This document shows positions 45,964 to 57,920 of a stretch of 64,000 nt of DNA, piece by piece. The notes beneath the pieces were generated by a model that saw only the letters and a program-made list of their open reading frames with translations, ran no database searches and had not been told where the DNA came from. The DNA is from Cenococcum geophilum 1.58 (lineage: Eukaryota > Ascomycota > Dothideomycetes > Gloniales > Gloniaceae), in the NCBI GenBank assembly GCA_001692895.1, contig KV748199.1, positions 806,001 to 870,000 on the forward strand. Reading direction: 5' to 3'. Position 1 is the first letter of the stretch, and each line of letters begins with the position of its first letter. Both the position numbers and the translations under genes were made by a program.

Positions 45964-48900
45964 CTAGCTTATTTCTATGTTCTCCATTTGCCACTCATTT
46001 AGAGCTTCAAGCGAAGGCTGTGCGTCAGGATGGTGAGAGCCAAGGATCTGCCTCTGTAGCTGGAAGCACTTTTCCATCAATGAGATAGCCTCTTTGTTTC
46101 GACCCTGGTGCTTCCACGTATATGCAAGGCTGGCCATGCTAGCCAGCGTGTGTGGATGCTCCTCCCCAAGCACCCTCTTTCTTGTCTCTATCACTTGCAC
46201 CTCTAGATCTTCAGCCTCCTTCCACCGTCCTTGATTCTTATATGTCGTTGTTAGGTTGCCCCTGCTGGTCAGAGTGTCTGGATGCTCCTCCCCAAGCACC
46301 CTCTTTCTCGTCTCCAGCACTTGCACACCTAGATTTTCAGCCTCCTTCCACCGCCCTTGATGGTTGTACGTCCACATCAAGTTGTTCATGCTAGTCAGTG
46401 TGTCTGGATGCTCTTCCCCAAGTACCCTCTTTCTTGTCTCCATCACTCGTACACCCAGATCTTCGGCTTCGTTCCACCGCCTCTGATGGTTGTATGCCCA
46501 CGCTAAGTTGTTCATGCTAGTTAGTGTCCCTGGATGTGCCCCCCCAAATACCTTTACACACATCTCTATTACTCGCATACCTAGATCTTCGGCTTCCTCC
46601 CACCGCCCCTGATTACTGTACGTTGCCGCTAGGTTATGCATGCTACTCAGTGTGCCTGGATGCTCCTCCCCAAGTATTCTTATACGCGTCTCCTTCACTT
46701 GTATATCCAGCTTTTCAGCCTCCTTCCACCGCCCTTGATGCTTAAACGTCATCGCTAGATTCGCCATACCGTCTACTGTGGAAAGATGCTCCTCCCCGAG
46801 CACCCTCTTTCTCGTCTCCATTACTTGCACGTCTAGCTCTTCCGCCTCCTTCCACCGTCCTTGATTCCTATATGTCGTTGCTAGGTAGGCCATGCTAGTC
46901 AGCGTGTCTGGATGCTCCTCCCCAAGCATCCTCGTATTCGTCTCCATCACTTGCATAAGTGCCATTTCTGCCTCCTTCCATCGTCCATCGCTAAGTAGAC
47001 ATAGCCCAAATCGCTCAATCCAGGGTATACTTTCTTCAATGCTATCCTGGAAGACATTGGATGCTTGAACATAATACGCATGTGGTAAATAACTCCTCCA
47101 TAGACTTCTGTTCTTATGATCGTCGTTAGGGAAAACTTCCGCTAGCCGCGCAATAGTCCTTGCTGTCCACTCTGGTAGCAGCTTCTGCTCTCTTAGCCAG
47201 TTTCGAGTAGCAAGATGCACTAACCTGTGGAGATCGAAACACCGGTCTGCTGGTCGCTTCGTAATAAACGAGTAGGCGCTTAGCGTTCCAATGGCATCAA
47301 TCTCCTTCTTCTTTGTCTGTGCCGGTGGTAGGAGTGATAGTGGGACTGCTTTTGGGTCGATGCATGACACGAATGATAAGTAGTCCGCAGCTAGAGCGTC
47401 ACGAGCCCGGATTTGTTCAAATGAGATGAGCCATGTAGTAGCAATGGGGTTCTTGACATCGTGGTATCTCCCTTTATCTTCAAAGTCTTCGCTCAGAAGT
47501 TCAATAATATTCTCTTCACGGTCATTGAAGAGTGATACGTATTCTGCGAGCGATATGTCGTTTTCGTTAATATACGCAGCCGCTTGCACAATAGCAAGAG
47601 GGAGACAGGTCAGCAACCTTAGCAGCTGCACCACGGTGGGGCCGTCGTTCAACACTTCCTTATTAACCAGTGAATTCCTTAGCACTTGAGCTGCAGCCTC
47701 CTCGTCCATCTCCACGACATGAATTACGTTTCCGTGCGCGAACTTCGATGCGGCCTTCCGGCTCCGTGTTGTGAAGACTATTGATCCTTTGTCGCTTCTC
47801 GGCAGCAAATCAATAAGACGAGTCGATTTGGTACTGTTGTCGGTCTTCTTAAGCCATATATCTAAGTCATCGGCATTATCTAATACTAGCAGCCACTGGC
47901 CTGCGCTTTCCTGACTTAGGTAGTGTTGCACAAGCTCTCTAATATCTTCTTTCTTATCCTCTAACCCTGGCATGCGTAACTGCTGGGCGATCTTGAGGTA
48001 CGCTTGTTGAACACTCTCCGTATTAGTTGCAGATACCCAAAAGACCGAGCATTCAGGACATTTATCTCTGGTTCTATAAGCCAGCTCGAGCGCAATCTGG
48101 GTCTTGCCGACACCTCCAAGGCCGATAATTGCAACCTTAGAGTGACTCTCCCCAAAAAGTCTAGCCTCTAGTTGGTGGAGTTGGGAGCTGCGGCCAACAA
48201 AGTGGCGATTCCTTAGGAGCGGGACAGACCAGCAGGATTTACGTGGGATAGCTAGGCACGTTTCTTGCTCACGTCGCTAGAAAAGTCAATAATAGTAGTA
48301 AAAGACTAGAAAGGAGTCTTACCTGAATCTCTTGAATTACCTCGCGACAGGTAATTGCATGCTCAGCTTGGATATTTAATGCCGTTTCTCCAATGATCTC
48401 ACGATAAGTAATAGTATGTTCGTCTTTAACTCTTAATACCATCTCGCTATGTAAAGTCCCCATTAGAGCAATCTGCATATCGTGCGTTGCTTTAAAGACG
48501 TCCTGTTGCTTAATAACAGCATTAAAAACTCTTTGCGTTATCGAATTAAGGTCTTTAAGGCGATCTGTATGATCTACCTCAAGTCGCAAGACTTGCTCCC
48601 TATACCATATATATGGTTAGCGCAATTATTGCCTCGTAATATGCCTACACACCTAAGATCCGTGATAACGTGCAAGTTTAGCTCTTCCCTCAACCTTTCC
48701 AGCCGTCCTTCTAGCTCACGAATTTTCTCCTTGCTCCATACACACCGCAAAGCCTTCCTAATACTTTTCCATCTATTTTGTTTGTCATTAACTTTGACTT
48801 TATTCAACGCTGCGAGCAGCTCGTCGGCGGTAGACTTGCACGATTCACAGAGTCTCTTGAGCGCATCATCGCTGGCAGTAGTAGCGGCGTCTTTAAGCTT

Positions 48901-49068
48901 ATTGTTGAGTAGCACTAGATGATTTGTTGCCGTCTCAGCGTCGATGTTCTCCGCAAGCGCGCCTTCGCTAGACCGGTAGAGCTCCGTCGACTTCGCAATT
49001 AGCTTACCGCCAAAATTGACAAACTGGACGACATTCCCGACAAGGCCGATGATTGCAAGGGTCTCCAT
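45964..49068 (-). CDS. NLR-type protein: HeLo-like N-terminus, NB-ARC, TPR repeats
   Basis: Three exons (49068-48653, 48599-48323, 48276-45964) give 1001 residues with no internal stop. Residues 1-230 resemble the fungal HeLo-like/STAND N-terminal domain (METLAIIGLVGNVVQFVNFG), which in related proteins triggers membrane damage and cell death. The NB-ARC follows: P-loop GLGGVGKT at 283-290, Walker B LLVLDNADD at 360-368, sensor GSIVFTTRS near 394-402 and GLPL-like LTCLPLAI near 453-460. Seven full and one partial 42-residue TPR units run from residue 662 to the end, of the type GRWKEAE...LGEEHPDTL. Such receptors act in fungal allorecognition or defence. It faces a HET-type pseudogene 555 bp away with a matching TPR end. 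The start is the ATG at 49068. Confidence 0.92.
46000..46986 (-). repeat. 126-bp TPR-coding tandem array, in frame
   Basis: Seven full and one partial unit of 126 bp encode 42-residue TPRs within the NLR gene. The units are strikingly alike, with several sharing the RKRVLGEEHPDTLTS core. High internal similarity suggests ongoing gene conversion or unit exchange. Confidence 0.85.
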
Positions 49069-49623
49069 TATGATGTCACGTAGGTAGGAGAAAGCAGTGT
49101 TGCTGTATTCGAGACTATCGAAGGTGTAGCATCGTTCTTGTAATGACGTTTGCGACGACATGCAAGATTCCAAGAGGTCGGCAGATACAAGGCTGAACCT
49201 CAGGCAGACTCGAGATTCGCTTCTGTATGTTAAAGGATCTCTCGAGGCTATGCCTATGAGACACGAGTATTAGAGTAGGCGTTATATGAAATTCGAAAAT
49301 TGTTCTGCTGAGTACTGTACTAGGGCTGATCTGGCCTTTTGCTGCGCCATGCTCTAAGGCTAAAACTATGACCTTACTTTTTCCTTGCTCAGACCTTCTG
49401 CTTCCGAACAATTAAACTCGGCTTCTTAGTGCAGGGCTCGAAGCAACCTCCTTTCGTTATACACATGAGCAGCTGCCCTTCGTTCTCATTTAGAAATGCT
49501 GTACTTTTTCGCGTCGGACTTTGGATTTGCTCTAGTGAGTTCCCCGCTATTAATGCCTTCACGACCATCTGCCTAACCCAGCGTCATCTCAATGTTAGAT
49601 TATCACAGCTTATCTCCCAACCT
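49069..49623. promoter_or_regulatory. Divergent promoter region between the NLR gene and the HET pseudogene
   Basis: A 555-bp spacer between the two 5' ends. If the two genes were once co-expressed, this is where shared control would be. I identify no specific binding site, and the placing of the + start at 49624 is tentative. Confidence 0.45.
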
Positions 49624-52409
49624 ATGTCTCCCGTACGACAAAAGATGAGTGTTTTCAAATACGAACCGATTGATCTTGAAGGGCCTGCGTTTCGGCTGCT
49701 ACGACTTTTTAAAGGCATAGATGTCGATATTGAGTGCGAGCTCTTTCAAGCCTGGCTCCAAGGCGACAGCGTTATTCCTTATGAGGCTTTGTCATATACA
49801 TGGGGCAGCACGGAAATGACTGAACACATAAAGATAGATGGGCGAACGCTTGGTGTCACCAAAAACCTATACTGGGCACTTCAGTATCTGCGTTCCCAAG
49901 ATATTGACCGGATACTTTGGGTTGATGCGGTTTGCATTAACCAAAGCAATAATCAAGAACGAGGACACCAAGTCCAGCAAATGGGGAATATATATTCTCA
50001 GGCTAATCAGGTTATTTTCTGGTTAGGCCCAGCAACATACGAGATAAGGGTGCTTATGGATTCTCTAAAACAACTAGAGGAAGAGAGTATCAAGCACGCA
50101 TGTGGGAACTGGAAACTCACTGATATGCGCTGGATGAACCTTTGGTCAGCAGTACAGCTCATCCTAAAGGATTTATATTCAGGTATAGTAACAAAACAGC
50201 GCGTAGGGATGGAGATGCTCTTAAAGCGATCTTGGTTTAGGAGAGTTTGGATTTTGCAAGAAGTCGCCAACGCAAATATTGCGGTAGTCTGTACCGGCAC
50301 CAGATCTGTCTCAGCGCGCATCTTTGCCCTTACCCCGTCGCTAATGGGAGTGCAACCAGAACCTCATTGTTAAGCTGTTTTGGATATAATGCCAGGTCCC
50401 TCAAGGAAAGACTCTTGGTGGAGCCAGAAGCGAGATCTTTACACTCTCCTACTAAAGTTTAATGGAAGCCAAGCGGGTGACCCACGGGATATGATATACG
50501 CGTTACTTGGCATATGTTCTAATATGCGGGACACTAATAATCTACAACCGGATTATACAAAGACCGTCCAGCAAGTTGTTCACGATACTATATCATTCTT
50601 ATTTGACCTGCCTGACTCTCGCTATTATACGACAATGGAATTCTTATACGATTTCACTTTCTTAAACACGACATATCTTAGCAGAGTTGCAATATCATAT
50701 GATGCGAACAATATAGCTGATTTTCTTAAGCGACGAGGAGGCGAGGTTAAGATTACAGAAGAGGTAATTAAAGCCGCAGCAGGGAATACACAAAACGGAA
50801 AAGAGGTAATGATGCTTCTTCTTGAGCAGCGAGGAGACGAGGTTAAGATTACAGAGGAGGTGGTTAAAGCCGCGGCAGGGAATACTCAGAATGGAAAAGA
50901 GGTAATGACGCTTCTTCTTAAGCAGCGAGGAGACGAGGTCAAGATTACAGAGAAGGTGGTTAAAGCCGCAGTAGGGAATACTCAGAATGGAAAAGAGGTA
51001 ATGACGCTTCTTCTTGAGCAGCGAGGAGACGAGGTCAAGATTACAGAGGAGGTGGTTAAAGCCGCAGTAAGGAATACTCAGAATGGAAAAGAGGTAATGA
51101 TGCTTCTTCTTGAGCAGCGAGGAGACGAGGTCAAGATTACAGAGGAGGTGGTTAAAGTTGTAGTAGGGAATACTCAGAATGGAAAAGAGGTAATGGCCGC
51201 TTCTTCTTAAGCAGAGAGGAGAGGAGGTAGTCAGAACCGCAGTACAGAGTGGACCAAATAGTAATGGCGTTTCTTCTTAAGCAGCCATGGAGACGAGGTA
51301 AAGATCACAGAGGAGGTAGTTAAAGCAGTGGCAGAGAATACACAGAACGGAAAAGAGGTAATGACGCTTCTTCCTTGAGCAGCGAGGAGACGAGGTCAAG
51401 ATTACAGAGGAGGTGGTTAAAGCCGCGGCAGGGAATACACAAAACGGAAAAGAGGTAATAATGCTTCTTCTTAAGCAGCGAGGAGATGAGGTTAAGATTA
51501 CAGAGGAGGTAATTAAAGCCGCGGCAGGGAATATACAGAACGGAAAAGAGGTAATGATGCTTCTTCTTAAGCAGCGAGGAGACGAGGTCAAGATTACAGA
51601 GGAGGTAGTTAAAGCCGCGGCAGAGAATTACTAGAGTGGAAAAGAGGTAATAGTACTTCTTCTTAAGTAATAAGGAAACAACGTTACTATTACGGAAGAG
51701 TTATAAGCAAAAGCGCTAGAAATATGCTTGAGGGTAGTTGGGGAGAAACATCTCTTTACGCTAACCAGTATAGCTAACCTAGCGTTAACGTATAAGAATT
51801 AAGGGCGGTTAAAGGAGGCCGAGGGGCTAGAGGTGTAAATAATAGAGATAAGAAATAGGGTACTTAAGGCGGAGCATCTAGACACACTAAGTAGTATGGC
51901 CAACCTGGCATTGACGTATAGGAATTAAGGGCGGTGGAAGGAGGCCAAAAAGCTAGAGGTGTAAGTAATAGAGATAAGAAAGAGGGTACTTAGGGCGGAG
52001 TATCTAAACACGCTAAGCAGTATGGCCAACCTGGCGTCAACGTATAGGGATCAATGGCGGTGGGAGGAGGCTAAAAAGCTAGAGGCGTAAGTAACGGAGA
52101 TAAGAAAGAGGGCGCTTAGGGTAGAGCATCTAGATACGCTAAGTAGGATGGCCAACCTAGTGTCGACGTACAGGAATTAAGGATGGTGGGAGGAGGCTAA
52201 AGAGCTAGAAGTGTAAGTAATAAAGATAAAAAAGAGGGTGCTTGGGGCGAAGTATTAAAATATGCTAAGCAGCATAGCTAACCTAGCGTTAACGTATAGG
52301 GATTAATGGCGGTAGGAGGAGGCCGAAGAGCTAGAGGCGTAAGTAACGGAGATAAGAAAAAGGGCGCTTGGGGTAGAGTATCTGGACACGCTAAGCAGGA
52401 TGGCCAACC
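49624..52409 (+). pseudogene. HET domain, 32-residue repeats and TPRs, 5' part before the copia insertion
   Basis: ATGs at 49624 and 49645 open a HET-domain frame with YEALSYTWGS, LWVDAVCINQSN and RRVWILQEVA. An in-frame TAA at 50371-50373 follows PEPHC; the same frame then continues with AVLDIMPGPSRKD and DPRDMIYALLGI, so a single codon breaks the HET part. Ten 96-bp repeats follow from 50743. A frameshift near 51,193, a scrambled unit, and another shift near 51,370 break them. From about 51,590 one frame runs through the last repeat straight into TPRs (VVGEKHLFTLTSIANLALTY from 51,745), with stops at regular places. HET domains are cell-death effectors in fungal non-self recognition. The TPR run is cut at 52,410 by a retrotransposon. 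Confidence 0.85.
50743..51640 (+). repeat. About ten 96-bp units encoding a 32-residue ankyrin-like repeat
   Basis: Units start at 50743, 50839, 50935, 51031 and 51127, then one degenerate stretch, then about 51,294, 51,390, 51,486 and 51,582. Each encodes EVKITEEVVKAAAGNTQNGK followed by an EVM-LLL-QRGD tail. The clean units are nearly identical; the middle part has indels and a lost phase. Confidence 0.88.
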
Positions 52410-52644
52410 TGTAAGCTTTGTAGTGCGAAGAATTAAATAAACGACTTGATTGTGAATATAGCTCTAGAGGCTCTATATATATATGAAGAAGGTAGAAGTG
52501 ATGGGGTAATAGATAGCTGAAATAGGAACGGTAATCTGCCACCAATATTAATCTATAACTACTATATTGGGTAGCATTAACGCCATCTTAGAGCCTTCTA
52601 AGCGGTGATCTTGTGTCTTAACGTAGTGTTAGTAGTTGGTTACA
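52410..52644 (-). repeat. LTR, left copy
   Basis: 235 bp, TG...CA ended. It differs from the right copy at about two dozen positions, all transitions by my reading, with no length difference. It is the 3' LTR in the element's own orientation. Confidence 0.9.
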
Positions 52645-55600
52645 CACCCCCCTAGATTTAACGGTGTAGTTAAAGCTATAGAATATAAAATAAGGGTAGA
52701 AGCTATACTAAAATAAGAAATTTAGATACAATTTAAGAGTAGTAAACGGATAGGGTAAGAATAGTATATTGTGAATATTACAAATATTGCGGATATTGTA
52801 AATGGAATCAATTGATCTAATGTCGAATATCTACTAAATTCAATTGCTTTATCTATGCCTCGTGCTTTTAACGGGGTAAGATTTTGGTAAGGCCGTTGGC
52901 AGGTATCTTGTCTATAGGGACCCATTAGACGTTAATCTTTTTGTCTTGGACTTTCTATCTTAGCTAGTGCTAGTAAACGTTAATATGTCGAAGCTTAGTG
53001 TTAAGCTTTAGTGTATCCTGTCTTAGGAGTTATACGGTTTGTATATTGTCGTAGAGTATAGTAAATTCGCGTTCTAAATTAAAGCCAATTGCCTTAAAGA
53101 ATTATTGCTACTAGATAATTTCAATGGCAGCAGTAGATAGGGAGAGAAGCTCTGCTTTAATAGTTGAGCAAGTAATAGATCGCTGTAGGGTTGCTTTCTA
53201 ATTAATTAGTCCTCTAAATAGGATAAATAGATATCCTTAAGAGCTTCGTCTAGTTTCTATATAGTCCGCAAATACTACGTCGGATACTCCGTAAAAGGTA
53301 ACATCTTCTCCTTTAGGGTTTCTAAAGTAGACGTAGGCTCTAAATACTTCGCCAGAGTATTTAATAGCTGTAGATTTTGTTCTAAGATAGTAAGTAATAG
53401 CTTAGTTTGCCGCGTTAAGGTGTTGTTAATTTAGATTAGTAAGAAATTCGGCTAGCTTAGAATGCGTCTTAGTAATATTAGGTCTTCTAAATATGGTAAG
53501 GTGTATAAGTAACCCTACTCGTTGCTAGTAGGCTAGGGTTCTTTAAGGGTTCGTCTACTAGTTAGACGGAATTAGTTCTTTAGCAGGAAGTAGTAACTTA
53601 GGAAATCTTTCTGGTGGTTAAATATTAAATTAATTGGCTATCTTTTTAATATAGGAGTCTTGGCAAAGCCAGAGCTTCCTACTTATTTAATCTTAACTGA
53701 TTTAAATACCTAGGAACTACTATAGGTCTCCTAGTGTACGGATTTCGTATCAGTACAGCAATTTTGCTTTAAATTCTTTAAGTTTTAAAAGGTCCTTCTT
53801 AGCAAATAGGACGGCTATATTGTCTATATAGAAGAAGACAATAAGTCGTCTATTAGTAAATAGGCAGTTAGTACCTAGTACTAGTTCTAATCCGAATTTA
53901 GCTAGTATATTAGTAAGCTCTTTATACCAAAGTAGTGGTGAGATTTTTAATCCATATAGCGCTATAAGTAGCTTTAGGATATATCCGTTTTAATTAAAAC
54001 CTTCTAGGTAGTAGTAGTAGATTGGTTTACTAAGCTTAGCATTTATAAATGCGTTTACAGCGTTATACTGTTAAATTTCTAGGTTAAATGCGGCTGCTAT
54101 AGCCATAAGAGCACGGAATATTCGAGCAGCTAGGGTTGCTGCATAGGTCTCTTCCTCTGTAATCTATAGGTCTCCGCGGACGCATAGTTTAGCTTTAAGC
54201 TTCTGTAGGTAGCCGTCACTATTAAGCTTATATTTAAAGACCCATTTTAATAGAAGGATTTGCTCGTTGCCTGCTTCTGCTTTTAGTACAGTCTTAAATA
54301 TCCCTCGGCGTTTTAGGTCGTTATATTCTTTTTCTATAGCCTTTTAAAAGCTAGTAGTTAAAGGATACTTTCTTAGATCTTTAAGATTTTTTGGTTTAGG
54401 AGGAAGGTTGTCCTAATATAGAGATAAGGATCTAGTTCGGTCGATGTCCTTTACTAGTCCTATAGCAAATCCAGCGTAGTAACCAAATAGGGTAGATAGA
54501 TTGGTTAGTGCTACTGTATACGCTTAACATCAAATTCGTTTTAATCCTTCTGGTAGGATAAGGTTGGTAGAAGGTTTGGCCGAGACTTTATTAACTTATA
54601 AAGCTGTATTAATTGCTCTATTAAATGGTTTTGGAGAGCTTAACTGGGTTAAAATTGTTTTAATTGTATTTAGGATATTGTCTTAAAGTCCTTATAGTAA
54701 GGTGTTCAATTCTAGTAAATCTGGAGATACCATTCTGCTAGGTGTTAGTAACTACTTAGTATCTTTTATACGAAGCTTTGCTAAATCATTTAATTTAGAT
54801 GTAGTCGTTTAATCTACACCTAAGGTAGATCTTTAAGGGTCTAGATTAACTGTGTATAGGATTAATTCGTCCTTAGATTTGTCCTTATATAGAGGTTCTA
54901 GTAGACTAATCGTCTAGAGGGTGTCTTCTAATACTTCCCTTAGTAGGTAGTCAATGTTTTAACCCTTAGGGTTATAGAACGAGGTCTTATTAAATATAAC
55001 GTCTTTAGTTTAAATGACCTTACGGAGACTCGGAATCCAGATTTGATAGATATTAGTTAAATCGTAGCCGACTAGGTGTTTAATTAATGCATAAGGAGCT
55101 AGTTTATCTCCCCTTTTAATTCGTTTATCTAGTATATAGGTTTTACAGCCGTATACATATATATAGGTAAGTGATGGCGGCTTGCCGTAGGCGATCTTGT
55201 ACGGAGTTTTCCATCCTAGTTGCTTATTTGGGGTTCGATTAAGTGCGTATCCTACGGCAAGGAACGCCTCTGGTCTTAAAGACGGGGGTAAGGATACTTC
55301 TAGCTGTATAGCCCTTAATCAATCCATAAGGGTTTGTCTAGATCGTTTAGCTCCACCATTTTGTTCTTCTGTATACGGGGCTCGGTATTTAAAAGTAATG
55401 CCTTTGTCTGCGCACTATATATATAAGGTATCTCCTATTTATCCAAAAGCTTATTCGTCGTCGCTCTAGAAGAAGATCACGTCTTAATAAAATTATATTT
55501 TAATTAAACGGTAGGTCTTGCGGATAGTAGGTAGGACGGTAGCTTTATCTTTATTCTTGGCGGTAAATATAAAATTGAATTTGGAATATATATAATAGAA

Positions 55601-57685
55601 GTGCATTATATATCTATTGCCGTTATACCCTAGTTCTCCAAGGGTAATAATATTGAATGCTACCCGCTCGAATGGTTAAGTGGCTAGAAATTCGTGTTCT
55701 CGTCTTTAAGAGATCTGCTGTGTGTGCTTTAATATTAAGTAGACTTCGTATTTAATTTTAAGCGGTGCTTATTTATTAATTAGCTCTTCGAGCTTTACGC
55801 CATTGACGTGCTTAGAAAGCTATTTAATAGCGTTAGGTCCTGCATAGCCAAGTATTTTATGCCATTTTGTAGCTATGGCTCTGATTAATTTACGGGCCAT
55901 TCTGCTTAGTTAATGTCTTCTTATTAAGAAGGTCGATTGAGTTATTAAATCTAGGGTAGGCTCTCTGTGTATTAGTACCCAGTAGCCCCCTAGTTGTTTC
56001 GCATAGCATACTATTTCGCCAATTGCTAGACGGTATAGTAAGTTTTGTCCTAAGTTGAAATAGATATCGTTATTTATAGCCCTTAATAGTGCTACGATAT
56101 TTATAAACATAGTAGGTACCAATGCTATATAGGATAGCTTTATTTTTAAGCTTTTAGTAAGTATATTAATAGTAATTATTACTGTTCTATAAGCCTATAT
56201 CTTTTTACAATTTCTACCAGCAATTAGGTAGTCGTCTTCTGTAGCTAGGTAGGAAAAGATAAAGTCTTCTTAGTTATTGCAGACGTGGGTATTTATATTA
56301 GGGTTAAGTATCTAAGTATTTTGGAGTTCGAATGGAGTTTAACTAGTACTAAACATAGTAGTATAGCTAGTCGGGGTTTTAGAAGGTAGGGTTTTGGAAT
56401 TAAAATCAATTATAGATTTTATATTCTTCTTTACTTCCTATTCTTTTTTTAAAATAAGGTTAATAATGCGTTTAATCTAAGGCGTAAATAAGATTACTTC
56501 TTCTACTTTCTTTTAGATGTCTAGGTTTAGTTTCTATCCTTAAGGGCGCTTCTACTCAACAATGTAGTAGTAGCTGCTAAATTAATGTTTAAAGCCGTAT
56601 ATACATTCCTTATTCCATTTTAAATCTAAATTAGAATTGTTATTAAAATTTAAATTGGAATTACCTAGGGTTGTAAAAGTAGAGTTATTAGTAGGGGTAG
56701 CTAAGGATACTGCTTATTACATACGGTAGTACTCCTTAAATTCCTTAATTAGATTAATAATAGATAGGGCCTCTTTATCCTTCCGTTTTTTTCTAATAAG
56801 GTCTACTTCTAGTACTCCTATAAAACTAGAAGAGATAGATTTAATAGCTTAAATAAAGTCATAGTGTGGCCTAAATCCTTATATATCTGGTAGCTTTAAT
56901 TGCTCCGCAAGCTTATAGACATTCCGCTAGTTATTTAACTATTTATCAATGCTCTGCTTTTTATTATAGACTTTCAAAGCCGTATACTAATTTAGGACGT
57001 TTTATTTTTAACCTAAGGTAGTAGGGGCTAGTACAGTCTTAAGTGCTTAAAGCCGTTCGTATACCGTATTAAGGTCGTTAATAAGTAGAAGGTAGGCTAC
57101 TAATATAGTACAAACGATATAGTTACTAATATCGTTTATAGCCCGTTTTTGCTTCTCATATATATAAAGATCGTCTTTATATTTAGCATAGAGCTAGTTA
57201 TAGGCGGTAAGCTAACTTAGGTCTAGCTTTGCTATCGATATAGCTATAGATAGTATATCCCTTAGTATAGGACGACTTAGTTATGCTAGCTTTAGACACT
57301 CGCCTTTTTTAGATAGGTCAATGTGCTCCCATACCTCGTTAGTTTTAGCAGTGTCTTAGATAATAAAGAACTACTGTATTCAATTAGAAGGCTAGTTAAG
57401 GATTAGGTTAACTTTCAATTCGCTTATAATCATTATTTTTAGGATTTAATAGGTCAGGCAGGGTCTAATTAGCGTCTTAGCAAAAACCTTATTTTAATGT
57501 TTCGAACTTTTGATTTAATTTATTAGTTCGTTTATCGGTCGGGTATATACGTCAACTAGGGTCAATCGTCCGTTCGTTTAATAGGTGAAGAAGCTCAAAA
57601 CACTATAAAGGTAGTAGAAGTAGTGACTTCTTAAATAAGGTAGTAGATTAATTGGTTAGTAGGTAGTACGATCTAGGCTTATAAC

Positions 57686-57920
57686 TGTAAGCTTTATAGT
57701 ATAAAGAATTAAATAAACGACTTAATTGTAAATATAGCTCTAGAGGCTCTATATATATACAAAGAAGGTAAAAGTAATAGGGTAATAGATAGCTGAAATA
57801 GGAACGGTAATCTACCACCAATATTAATCTGCAACCACTATATTAGGTGGCGTTAACGCCATCTCAGAGCCTTCTAAGCGGTGATCTTATATCTTAACGT
57901 AGTGTTAATAGTCGGTTATA
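57686..57920 (-). repeat. LTR, right copy
   Basis: 235 bp. Its final CA has become TA, in line with the same mutational process as the rest of the element. It is the 5' LTR in the element's own orientation. Confidence 0.9.

Larger units (their letters stand above)
52410..57920 (-). mobile_element. Ty1/copia LTR retrotransposon, decayed
   Basis: A 5,511-bp element with 235-bp LTRs (52410-52644 and 57686-57920) and a 5-bp target duplication (CAACC at left, TAACC at right). The coding order runs on the minus strand: gag-like region (about 57,430-56,560), protease region, integrase (about 55,930-55,150, with TEEQNGGAKRSRQTLMD), reverse transcriptase (about 54,260-53,560, with LLKWVFKYKLNSDG, YGLKISPLLWYKEL and the FFYIDNI active-site region), and RNase H (about 53,340-52,950). 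The integrase-before-RT order marks copia. A polypurine tract (AGGGGGG) lies just before the downstream LTR. Dozens of TAG/TAA stops break every gene. It was inserted within a TPR codon run. Confidence 0.9.

Noticed and set aside
50743..51640. CRISPR-like regular repeats
   Set aside because: The units are contiguous and protein-coding with no spacers, in a eukaryotic genome.
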